Shown here in pieces: positions 1-6,044 of a stretch of DNA of 6,620 bases; within the stretch, counting starts at the first letter, position 1; every line of letters starts with the position of its first letter. Source of the DNA: an uncultured Elusimicrobia bacterium (lineage in GTDB: Bacteria > Elusimicrobiota > Endomicrobiia > Endomicrobiales > Endomicrobiaceae); assembly GCA_947168325.1 (NCBI GenBank), contig CAMVLN010000083.1, positions 1 to 6,620 on the forward strand, in the 5' to 3' direction. A program made the position numbers and the translations under genes. The notes under the pieces were generated by a model that made no database searches, had not been told where the DNA came from, and worked only from the letters and a program-made list of their open reading frames with translations.

Positions 1-588
1 TTTTACATTTTGCAAAAACTTTTTTTCTATACTTTTTGTTAAGTGTTCTGTATTAGGTAATATTGGTAAAGCTAAATTATAAGTTGAGAATATTCTTCTT
101 ATAATTAGTTGATAAGCTACCATACAATGTAATCTATCAAAATCTAGTGGTAAATTTACAATTTCTGTATAAAATTTTGAACTATTATTTTTTATATTAT
201 AGCCATATGGCAATATTGAAGGCCCCACAATGTTTTTTATTTTATACAAATATTTTGCAAAAAAAGATGTTATATAGCAATGATCCAAAAATATTATCAA
301 ATCATATTTTTCTTTTTTTATATTTAAATATTTTTTTATGCACCAATAAACTCTATATACAATTTTAAATACTTTATTTTCAAAGTAATTATATTTTTTT
401 TTAGAAACAATAACACTATCAATGCCAATTTTTTTATCTATCAAAGGAATAAAAATATCTGATGTTATTAATGTTATTTTAATATTAGTATCATACTGTT
501 TTACAAGAGATATTGCAGATGTTGTCCACACAAAATCTCCTATTCCACCAGTATTAGCTCTAACTAATATTTTTTTATAATCAGCCAT
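1..588 (-). CDS. Putative GT9 heptosyltransferase-family protein, N-terminal part (C-terminus outside window)
   Basis: An uninterrupted 196-codon reading frame runs from an ATG at 588-586 to the left edge with no stop, so the C-terminal half is missing. The start is supported by AAGGA at 598-594, five bases upstream. The N-terminus (MADYKKILVRANTGGIGDFV, then WTTSAISLVKQ) matches the opening of family 9 glycosyltransferases: a beta strand, a Gly-rich turn ending in GD, a Thr-x-x-Ala-Ile helix start, then a second strand (KITLITS) at residues 37-43. Strand YDLIIFLD (residues 95-102) and the GPSILPYGY stretch (132-140) fit the next Rossmann elements. Known family members transfer ADP-heptose to LPS inner core at the cytoplasmic face of the inner membrane. 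Here the sugar and acceptor are unknown, and the nucleotide-sugar-binding C-terminal domain cannot be seen. The gene is divergent from metG and agrees in theme with the glycan genes at the right end. The coding frame is solid; the family call rests mainly on the N-terminal motif. Confidence 0.68.
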   Translation of the reverse strand, partial: MADYKKILVRANTGGIGDFVWTTSAISLVKQYDTNIKITLITSDIFIPLIDKKIGIDSVIVSKKKYNYFENKVFKIVYRVYWCIKKYLNIKKEKYDLIIFLDHCYITSFFAKYLYKIKNIVGPSILPYGYNIKNNSSKFYTEIVNLPLDFDRLHCMVAYQLIIRRIFSTYNLALPILPNTEHLTKSIEKKFLQNVK

Positions 589-593
589 AAAAA

Positions 594-622
594 TCCTTAT
601 TGTAAATGTTGGGTATATTATA
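594..622 (-). promoter_or_regulatory. Possible -10 element and ribosome binding site of the GT9-like gene
   Basis: On the minus strand a perfect TATAAT lies at 622-617, preceded by TTG, and would start transcription around 610. The AAGGA ribosome binding site follows at 598-594. No convincing -35 is seen 16-18 bases upstream. In DNA this AT-rich a TATAAT can occur by chance, so the call rests on its position just ahead of a good ribosome binding site. Confidence 0.3.
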
Positions 623-753
623 CAAAAAATATGTTTCTTTTTATTGCTATCTATTTTGAATTTAACAGTAAAGTTTTTTTAATATTTAAATTTTGATATA
701 CTTATTCATCAGTTGCAAAGATATTATAAAAATTTAAAAGAAAGAAGGTAAAA

Positions 754-2304
754 ATGAAAAAATATTATATTACAACACCAATTTATTATGTAAATGATAA
801 ACCACACATAGGTCATGCTTATACCACAATAGCAGCAGATATTGTTGCAAGATGGAGAAGATTGCAAGGTGACGAGGTTTTTTTTCTTACAGGAACTGAT
901 GAGCACGGAGTAAAAATTTGCCAATCTGCACAAATAAAAGGAATGACACCTAAACAACTCTGTGATGAAATGAGTGAATATTTTAAACAAGCATGGAAAC
1001 TATTAAATATTTCTAATGACGGTTTTATTAGAACAACGGATAAACAGCATGAGGAAACAGTTCAGCTAATAATGCAAAAACTTTATGATAAAGGGCTTAT
1101 TTATAAAAAACGATATAAAGGATTATATTGTGTGGGGTGTGAAAAGTTTATTGCAGAAAAAGATTTGGATGAAAATGGTTGTTGCCCTGACCATAAGAAA
1201 AAACCTGTGGTTCAAAGTGAAGAAAACTATTTTTTCAAATTGTCTATATTCAATGAACAACTTATAGATATAATAGAAAATCCTGCAAATCGTAATCATA
1301 TAGAGGTTTTGCCAGAAACAAGAAGAAACGAAATTTTAGGTAAATTAAGATTAGGCCTTGAAGATATAAGTATTTCAAGAGTAGCTCTTGATTGGGGTAT
1401 TCCATTACCTTTTGATAAAACACAAACAGTATATGTTTGGGTAGATGCTTTAATTAATTATATTTCAGCAGTAGGCTATAAAGGTAATAAAGAAAGGTTT
1501 GAAAAGTTTTGGCCAGCAGACATACATTTAATGGCAAAAGATATTTTATGGTTTCATAGTGTGATTTGGCCAGCACTTCTTATTGGTGCAGATATCCCTG
1601 TTCATAAGAGAGTTTATGCTCACGGTTTTTTTACAATCAATGGAGATAAAATGTCAAAATCTATAGGAAATGTTATAACTCCTGATCAGTTAGTAGAAAA
1701 GTTTGGAGTTGATCCTACAAGATATTTAGCTGTATCTTTAATTCCTTTTGGTCCTGATGGTGATATTTCGATGAATGAACTTACTAAAAAATATAATGTA
1801 GATTTAGCAAACAATTTAGGTAACCTTGTTTCAAGAACAAATAAAATGGCAGAAAAATATTTTGATGCAAAAGTTCCACAAATAAGTAACGAAGATATTC
1901 TTACAAAAGAAGTTGCAAAAATATTAAATAACGGGTACAGTGTATCTATAGAAAATATGCAGTTTCACAAAACAGCAGAAAATTTACAACAAGCAATAAC
2001 ATTAATTAACCAACAAATAGAACAAGATGCCCCATGGAAACTTGCAAAAACAGATACAAAAAAACTTGCAAATTGTATATACTCATACTTTCAGGCAACA
2101 GATTTGATAGTATTACATTTAATACCATTTATGCCAACAATATCAGAAAAAATCTGGGCATTAAATGGAGCAAACGGAAATATTATTGAAGTTGCAAAAA
2201 AGTATTTTCTGGATAAACAAATACCAAAAGAAGGCTTTTCCTCAGCAAACAATAAATTAGGTATTTTTGAGATTTTATTCCCTAGAATAGAAATAAAAAA
2301 ATAG
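754..2304 (+). CDS. metG: Methionyl-tRNA synthetase, short form without C-terminal tRNA-binding domain
   Basis: This class I aminoacyl-tRNA synthetase activates methionine with ATP and charges tRNA-Met and initiator tRNA in the cytoplasm. The 516-residue product has the HIGH signature at residues 18-21 (KPHIGHAYTT) and the KMSKS loop at 299-303 (GDKMSKSIGN), both intact. Between them lies the connective-peptide zinc knuckle, with C126, C129, C144 and H147 as the likely ligands (CVGC, then CPDH). This is the single-knuckle arrangement of Thermus/Thermotoga-type enzymes. After about residue 340 comes the helical anticodon-binding domain (NNLGNLVSRTNKM; QDAPWKLAKTD). The protein ends near residue 516, so the EMAP/Trbp111-like dimerisation domain that brings many bacterial MetRS to about 630-680 residues is absent. 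A GAAGG ribosome binding site lies five bases before the ATG. No strong promoter is obvious upstream; a weak TATACT at 697-702 is the best -10 candidate. No terminator separates it from groES. Confidence 0.97.
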   Translation: MKKYYITTPIYYVNDKPHIGHAYTTIAADIVARWRRLQGDEVFFLTGTDEHGVKICQSAQIKGMTPKQLCDEMSEYFKQAWKLLNISNDGFIRTTDKQHEETVQLIMQKLYDKGLIYKKRYKGLYCVGCEKFIAEKDLDENGCCPDHKKKPVVQSEENYFFKLSIFNEQLIDIIENPANRNHIEVLPETRRNEILGKLRLGLEDISISRVALDWGIPLPFDKTQTVYVWVDALINYISAVGYKGNKERFEKFWPADIHLMAKDILWFHSVIWPALLIGADIPVHKRVYAHGFFTINGDKMSKSIGNVITPDQLVEKFGVDPTRYLAVSLIPFGPDGDISMNELTKKYNVDLANNLGNLVSRTNKMAEKYFDAKVPQISNEDILTKEVAKILNNGYSVSIENMQFHKTAENLQQAITLINQQIEQDAPWKLAKTDTKKLANCIYSYFQATDLIVLHLIPFMPTISEKIWALNGANGNIIEVAKKYFLDKQIPKEGFSSANNKLGIFEILFPRIEIKK

Positions 2305-2317
2305 GAATAATTGGCTA

Positions 2318-2346
2318 TTGACAAAAATAAGAACTTGTTATATAAT
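2318..2346 (+). promoter_or_regulatory. Upstream sigma-70-type promoter P1 of groESL
   Basis: The -35 TTGACA (2318-2323) and -10 TATAAT (2341-2346) are both perfect consensus and separated by exactly 17 bases. The -35 starts 14 bases after the metG stop codon. The last T of the -10 is also the first base of the CIRCE operator, so a bound HrcA repressor would block polymerase. A transcript from here would carry a leader of roughly 175 bases that passes through the second promoter and operator before groES. Confidence 0.88.
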
Positions 2347-2372
2347 TAGCAATTGTTATATAAGAGTGCTAA
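2346..2372 (+). promoter_or_regulatory. CIRCE operator 1 (HrcA binding site)
   Basis: TTAGCAATT, nine bases, then GAGTGCTAA. The family consensus is TTAGCACTC-N9-GAGTGCTAA. The right arm is perfect; the left arm keeps TTAGCA and then departs, matching 7 of 9. The site overlaps the end of the P1 -10 box and the predicted transcription start. HrcA, stabilised by GroEL, represses from such sites until heat shock titrates GroEL away; that mechanism is known for the family and inferred here. Confidence 0.87.
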
Positions 2373-2433
2373 AAATAAATTTTATTTAAAAATACAGATT
2401 TTAGAAGATAATTGAAAAATATTAGTTTGGCTA

Positions 2434-2462
2434 TTGACAAAAATAAAAACTTGTTATATAAT
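2434..2462 (+). promoter_or_regulatory. Downstream sigma-70-type promoter P2 of groESL
   Basis: This is a second perfect TTGACA (2434-2439) and TATAAT (2457-2462) pair with the same 17-base spacer, differing from P1 by one base. It is the promoter nearest groES and would give a leader of about 60 bases. Its -10 likewise runs into a CIRCE operator. Confidence 0.9.
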
Positions 2463-2488
2463 TAGCAACTATTAGGTTTGAGTGCTAA
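2462..2488 (+). promoter_or_regulatory. CIRCE operator 2 (HrcA binding site)
   Basis: TTAGCAACT, nine bases, then GAGTGCTAA. The right arm is perfect; the left arm matches the consensus at 6 of 9 positions (TTAGCA only). The nine-base spacer and the last three left-arm bases differ from operator 1, while TTAGCA and GAGTGCTAA are kept in both. This suggests selection on those parts since duplication. It lies directly after the P2 -10 box and 41 bases before the groES start codon. Confidence 0.88.
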
Positions 2489-2529
2489 AAAAAGAAATTT
2501 CAAAAAATATATTTTAGGAGGTAGTTTAA

Positions 2530-2817
2530 ATGAAAATCAGACCGTTAGGCGACAGAATTTTGGTTAAAACCGAAGAACCAAAAGAAAAGAAAATCGGTGG
2601 AATAATTATTCCTGACACAGCAAAAGAAAAGCCACAAGAAGGAACAGTTATTGCAGCAGGTAATGGAAAAGTTGGTAAAGATGGAAAAGTTGTACCGATG
2701 GAAATAAAGGTTGGTGACAAAGTTTTGTATGGCAAATATTCAGGAACAGAAGTTAAGATAGATAATGTTGCTTATTTAATAATGTCACAAGATGATGTTC
2801 TAGGTATTCTAGAATAA
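2530..2817 (+). CDS. groES: Co-chaperonin GroES (10 kDa chaperonin)
   Basis: The 95-residue product forms the heptameric lid that closes the GroEL chamber in an ATP-dependent cycle in the cytoplasm. It shows the whole family pattern: KIRPLGDRILVK at the N-terminus, the GroEL-binding mobile loop around residues 16-33 with the GGIIIPDTA hydrophobic tripeptide region, EGTVIAAGNGK, the VGDKVLYGKYSGTEVK strand-turn (the family G-D-x-V-x-x-x-K-Y-x-G-T motif), and a C-terminal DDVLGILE. Length is exactly typical. The start is set by a perfect AGGAGGT ribosome binding site at 2516-2522, seven bases upstream. It is first in a two-gene operon with groEL, 30 bases apart, under the duplicated CIRCE-controlled promoters. 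Nothing in the protein is odd. Confidence 0.98.
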   Translation: MKIRPLGDRILVKTEEPKEKKIGGIIIPDTAKEKPQEGTVIAAGNGKVGKDGKVVPMEIKVGDKVLYGKYSGTEVKIDNVAYLIMSQDDVLGILE

Positions 2818-2847
2818 TTTAAAATAAATTTTGGAGGAATATAGAAA

Positions 2848-4479
2848 ATGGCTAAACAATTAAAGTACACAGATGATGCAAGAAGAGCTATGAAAGAAGG
2901 TGTAGATAAGCTTGCAAATGCAGTAAAAGTAACATTGGGACCTAAAGGAAGATATGTAGTAATAGATAAAAAGTTTGGTTCCCCAACAGTAACAAATGAT
3001 GGTGTTACAATAGCAAAAGAAATAGAACTTGAAGATTCTTTTGAAAACATGGGTGCACAACTTGTAAAAGAAGTTGCATCAAAAACAAATGATATAGCTG
3101 GTGATGGAACAACAACAGCAACAGTTTTAGCACAAACAATGATAGGCGAAGGGTTGAGAAATATTACAGCAGGTGCAAATGCTAACCATATAAAAATAGG
3201 TATAGATAAAGCCGTTAAAGCTGTAATAGAAGAAATAAAAAAAGTTGCAAAAAAAGTTTCTAGTAAAGAAGAAATTGCTCAAGTTGCTTCAATTTCAGCA
3301 AACGATAAAGAAATTGGAGATTTGATAGCAAATGCAATGGATAAAGTTGGCAAAGATGGAGTTATTACTGTTGAAGAAGGGAAATCAGCAGATACAACAT
3401 TAGATGTTGTTGAAGGTATGCAGTTTGATAGAGGATATTGTTCTCCATATTTTGTAACGGATGCAGAAAGAATGGAAGGAGTGTTAGAAGATCCTTATAT
3501 AATAATTACAGATAAGAAGATTTCTTCAATGCAAGAAATTCTTCCTCTTCTTGAAAAAGTTGTTCAAACAGGAAAAGGTTTTATAATAATAGCTGAAGAT
3601 ATAGAAGGTGAAGCTTTAGCAACATTAGTTGTAAACAAAATTAGAGGAACATTAAAAGTTATAGCAGTTAAAGCTCCTGGCTTTGGAGATAGAAGAAAAG
3701 AAATGTTGCAAGATATAGCAATTCTTACAGGTGGAACTGTTATCTCTGAAGAAATTGGTTTAAAATTTGATGCAGCAACAATAGATATGCTAGGTCAAGC
3801 AAAGAGAGTTGTTGTAGATAAAGAAAACACAACAATAGTTTCTGGTTGTGGTAAAAAAGAAGATATTGACAAGAGAATTTCTCAAATTAGAAAACAAATT
3901 GAAGAGACAAAATCAGACTATGATAAAGAAAAGTTACAAGAAAGATTGGCAAAATTAGTAGGTGGAGTTGCAGTTATCAATGTTGGTGCAGCAACAGAAG
4001 CTGAAATGAAAGCTAAGAAGTTTAAAGTAGAAGATGCTATGAATGCAACAAGAGCAGGAGTTGAAGAAGGTATAGTTGCAGGTGGAGGAGTGGCATTATT
4101 AAAAGCACAGTCAGTTCTTGATAGCTTAAAAGGTGCAGATAGCGATGAACAAACAGGTATAAATATTGTTAAAAAATCATTAGAAGGACCTATTAGACAA
4201 ATAATTGAAAATGCAGGTATAGAAGCATCAGTTATAGTTGATAAAATTAAAAATAAAAAAGATGCTTCTTATGGATACAATGCAGATAACGATGAGTTTG
4301 TAGATATGATAAAAGCAGGTATCGTTGATCCAGCTAAAGTTACAAGAACAGCTTTACAAAATGCAGCTTCAATTGCAGGGCTTGTTCTTACAACAGAAGC
4401 ACTTGTAACAGATATTCCAGAAAAGAAAGATGCTCCAGCAATGCCTCCAATGGGTGGTGGAATGCCTCCAATGTATTAA
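2848..4479 (+). CDS. groEL: Chaperonin GroEL (60 kDa chaperonin, Hsp60)
   Basis: This is the 543-residue subunit of the double-ring ATP-driven folding chamber that works with GroES. The equatorial ATP site is intact: VTLGPKGR (about 28-35), NDGVTIAKEIELED, D86 in AGDGTTTATVLAQ (equivalent to E. coli D87) and D396 in KVEDAMNATRAG, the catalytic aspartate corresponding to E. coli D398. The apical domain includes GMQFDRGYCSPYFVTD and the VKAPGFGDRRKEML signature. VEEGIVAGGGVALL and YGYNADNDEFVDMIKAGI are the usual C-terminal equatorial blocks. The tail is short, AMPPMGGGMPPMY, rather than a long run of GGM repeats. A GGAGG ribosome binding site lies at 2833-2837, ten bases from the ATG. Translation ends at TAA followed at once by an in-frame TAG, and an intrinsic terminator follows 30 bases on. 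It is probably the most highly expressed gene here. Confidence 0.99.
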   Translation: MAKQLKYTDDARRAMKEGVDKLANAVKVTLGPKGRYVVIDKKFGSPTVTNDGVTIAKEIELEDSFENMGAQLVKEVASKTNDIAGDGTTTATVLAQTMIGEGLRNITAGANANHIKIGIDKAVKAVIEEIKKVAKKVSSKEEIAQVASISANDKEIGDLIANAMDKVGKDGVITVEEGKSADTTLDVVEGMQFDRGYCSPYFVTDAERMEGVLEDPYIIITDKKISSMQEILPLLEKVVQTGKGFIIIAEDIEGEALATLVVNKIRGTLKVIAVKAPGFGDRRKEMLQDIAILTGGTVISEEIGLKFDAATIDMLGQAKRVVVDKENTTIVSGCGKKEDIDKRISQIRKQIEETKSDYDKEKLQERLAKLVGGVAVINVGAATEAEMKAKKFKVEDAMNATRAGVEEGIVAGGGVALLKAQSVLDSLKGADSDEQTGINIVKKSLEGPIRQIIENAGIEASVIVDKIKNKKDASYGYNADNDEFVDMIKAGIVDPAKVTRTALQNAASIAGLVLTTEALVTDIPEKKDAPAMPPMGGGMPPMY

Positions 4480-4509
4480 TAGATAATAAGTTAGAGGTAT
4501 ATAAATGGG

Positions 4510-4544
4510 AAAAGGCAGGTAGATTTTTTTCTACCTGCTTTTTT
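4510..4544 (+). terminator. Intrinsic terminator of the groESL operon
   Basis: GCAGGTAGA (4515-4523) pairs perfectly with TCTACCTGC (4530-4538) around a six-T loop. The stem is followed by a run of T (4539-4544). A-rich bases before the stem can pair with the T run and lengthen it to about 13 pairs. It is the most GC-rich hairpin in the non-coding part of the window and lies 30 bases after the groEL stop, so it is a convincing end to the operon. Confidence 0.93.
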
Positions 4545-4889
4545 AAAAGGAATATATTTTTTGAAGTATTAATTAGTAGAAAGGTATTATATTTTAGTTT
4601 ATAAAATAATATATGTAATTAATTATTTGACAACCATATTTTACAAATACATCTAGTTTTTTATAAACTCTTGATTACAACTTAATTTTTGTTGTTATAA
4701 AATTTTTGCAAAGAAAAACTCCACTTAATTTTCATAGTTATACAAAAATTTTTACAAAATTAGTAGCAATTTTAAATTCTTTTCATATATATTATAAGTA
4801 AAATAAAATAGTTTATCATTGTGTTTTTGTAATTTATATATATATTTAATATAATCCATAATTAACATATTAAATAACTAACCAATATT
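4545..4889. other. 345-bp very AT-rich intergenic region, no gene seen
   Basis: This gap between the groESL terminator and the ligase gene is almost all A and T, with no reading frame of note on either strand, no tRNA-like fold and no clear direct repeat. A perfect TTGACA occurs at 4627-4632, but the sequence 15-18 bases on (around TACATC) is a poor -10. The only persuasive element is the promoter at 4827-4855. The remainder could be a curved or UP-element-like upstream region or unselected spacer. Confidence 0.6.
4827..4855 (+). promoter_or_regulatory. Likely promoter of the O-antigen ligase-family gene
   Basis: TTGTAA (4827-4832; four of six -35 consensus bases) and a perfect TATAAT (4850-4855) are separated by exactly 17 bases. 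Transcription would begin near 4862, leaving a leader of roughly 28 bases. Spacing and position support it, though AT-rich sequence gives chance matches. Confidence 0.5.
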
Positions 4890-6044
4890 ATGGACATAAT
4901 TTTTAATTATTTATTTACAATTACAGAATTATTTAATGGTGATGCATATAAAATATTACTTGTTATACATTTTATATTTATGTATAAATATTGGAAAATT
5001 TTTATAGAACAAAAAATACTGTTATATATAACAATTTTTATATCGTATGGTTTGATTTCTACTTTATTTTGTCTTGATAAGAATGCTGCATTTTATGAAA
5101 TACTTAACTATGTTTTTGGATGGAGTTTGCCTTTTTTTCTAGGGTATACTCTTAGAAAAAATTACAATGCAAATAAAATTGTACTTACAACATTATTTAT
5201 TTTTTCATCTTTAGTATTAATTGGTTTATTTTCTTATTATGGCTTTTTTCCTGAAAAATTTTGCACAATAAGGTTTTCTCATGACAAAACTTTAACAATA
5301 GGGACTTGGTACAGAGTATTATTTGCAGGAAAAGCATCTATGATGTTTGCAATATCTTTAACTATGTTGCTATTTCTTAAAAATATTAATACTAATATTA
5401 AAATTGCATTAACACTGTCATCTATTTTATTTTTAATTGGAATTTTTCTGTCAGGTTCTAGAATATATTCTGCAAATGTTGTTGGTTTATTATTTTTTAT
5501 AATCATATTATATTATTACAAAAAAAGAAACTTTAAACGAAGTATTATTATTTTGGCTACTTCTTTAATCATAGTATTATTATGTTGTACAAATAATTTT
5601 GTAATTAATAGAATAAAACAATTATCTATTACAAAAGATGTAAGCATAGTTTATAGAATAAATATGTATAAGTATGCAATTTCAACATTTAAGAAATATC
5701 CTATTTTTGGAACTGGTCCAGCACAAGCAACATTAAAAGATGAATTTTTAAGTGTTGATACCGATGTAGGCAGAGGCGGGCACTTACATTCTATTTATTT
5801 AAGTATATTAGCAAATTTTGGAATGTTAGGATTAATATTATTTTTATTAATAATATTTTATATATTAAAAGAATTAATTTTTACATATAAAACAACTGGT
5901 GATATTTTATCTCTTAGTATGATATTTGCTTGGATATGTATATTATTAGGAGATAATTTTGATACCCTACTAGGTGGTTCGTATTTTGCTTCGTTATATT
6001 TTTTATTTACGGGTTTGGCTTTAAGAATGAAAACTTTTAGTTAA
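4890..6044 (+). CDS. O-antigen ligase / Wzy polymerase family membrane protein
   Basis: The 384-residue, strongly hydrophobic protein has about 10-12 predicted membrane segments, for example near residues 21-36, 43-60, 71-88, 97-118, 145-163, 171-187, 195-210, 218-233, 301-326, 339-353 and 364-378. A polar stretch at about 236-300 is the expected large periplasmic loop. Family landmarks are visible: SGSR at 188-191 at the end of a membrane helix, R256 followed by YKYAISTFKKYPIFGTGP (260-277), and HLHSIYLSILANFGMLG (298-314). The last corresponds to the conserved His-containing H-x-H-S/N block of WaaL; R191 and H298/H300 are the likely catalytic candidates by analogy. Proteins of this fold either ligate undecaprenyl-linked O-polysaccharide to lipid A-core or polymerise repeat units, and sequence alone does not separate the two. 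There is no recognisable Shine-Dalgarno before the ATG, but an in-frame stop at 4875-4877 prevents a longer frame. It converges on the GT10 gene with an 8-base overlap. Confidence 0.85.
   Translation: MDIIFNYLFTITELFNGDAYKILLVIHFIFMYKYWKIFIEQKILLYITIFISYGLISTLFCLDKNAAFYEILNYVFGWSLPFFLGYTLRKNYNANKIVLTTLFIFSSLVLIGLFSYYGFFPEKFCTIRFSHDKTLTIGTWYRVLFAGKASMMFAISLTMLLFLKNINTNIKIALTLSSILFLIGIFLSGSRIYSANVVGLLFFIIILYYYKKRNFKRSIIILATSLIIVLLCCTNNFVINRIKQLSITKDVSIVYRINMYKYAISTFKKYPIFGTGPAQATLKDEFLSVDTDVGRGGHLHSIYLSILANFGMLGLILFLLIIFYILKELIFTYKTTGDILSLSMIFAWICILLGDNFDTLLGGSYFASLYFLFTGLALRMKTFS

Larger units (their letters stand above)
2311..2542 (+). repeat. Tandem duplication of the groESL control region (two units of about 116 bp)
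   Basis: Positions 2311-2352 and 2427-2468 match over 42 bases with one difference (G at 2331, A at 2447), an offset of 116 bases. The match covers the -35, spacer, -10 and first half of the CIRCE operator; the second operator half (GAGTGCTAA) is also identical. Further on similarity is weaker but continues. ATTTTAGAAGATAATT (2398-2413) resembles ATTTTAGGAGGTAGTT (2511-2526), the groES ribosome binding region, at an offset of 113. The second unit begins where a 116-base first unit would end (2426/2427), as expected of a direct tandem duplication that once reached into the first groES codons. The promoter/operator repeat is certain; the extension through the leader is inference from AT-rich sequence. 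Confidence 0.85.

Noticed and set aside
147..368. 73-codon plus-strand reading frame
   Set aside because: It lies wholly inside the better-supported minus-strand GT9-like gene, has no ribosome binding site, and its sequence is low-complexity translation of AT-rich DNA.
600..625. Inverted repeat TTGTA...TACAA and the palindrome GTATATTATAC between the GT9-like gene and metG
   Set aside because: Such short AT palindromes are expected by chance here and overlap a plausible -10 box; nothing links them to a known operator.
2091..3060. Several minus-strand reading frames of 66-92 codons opposite metG, groES and groEL
   Set aside because: They are antisense shadows of strongly conserved genes with no ribosome binding sites or recognisable protein features.
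4493..4522. Five-codon reading frame (ATG at 4505, stop at 4520-4522) with AGAGG upstream, running into the groESL terminator stem
   Set aside because: It is too short to judge and its codons are part of the hairpin; most likely chance.
4627..4655. Perfect TTGACA in the intergenic gap as a promoter
   Set aside because: No acceptable -10 at 15-18 bases, and it is over 230 bases from the gene; the element at 4827-4855 fits much better.
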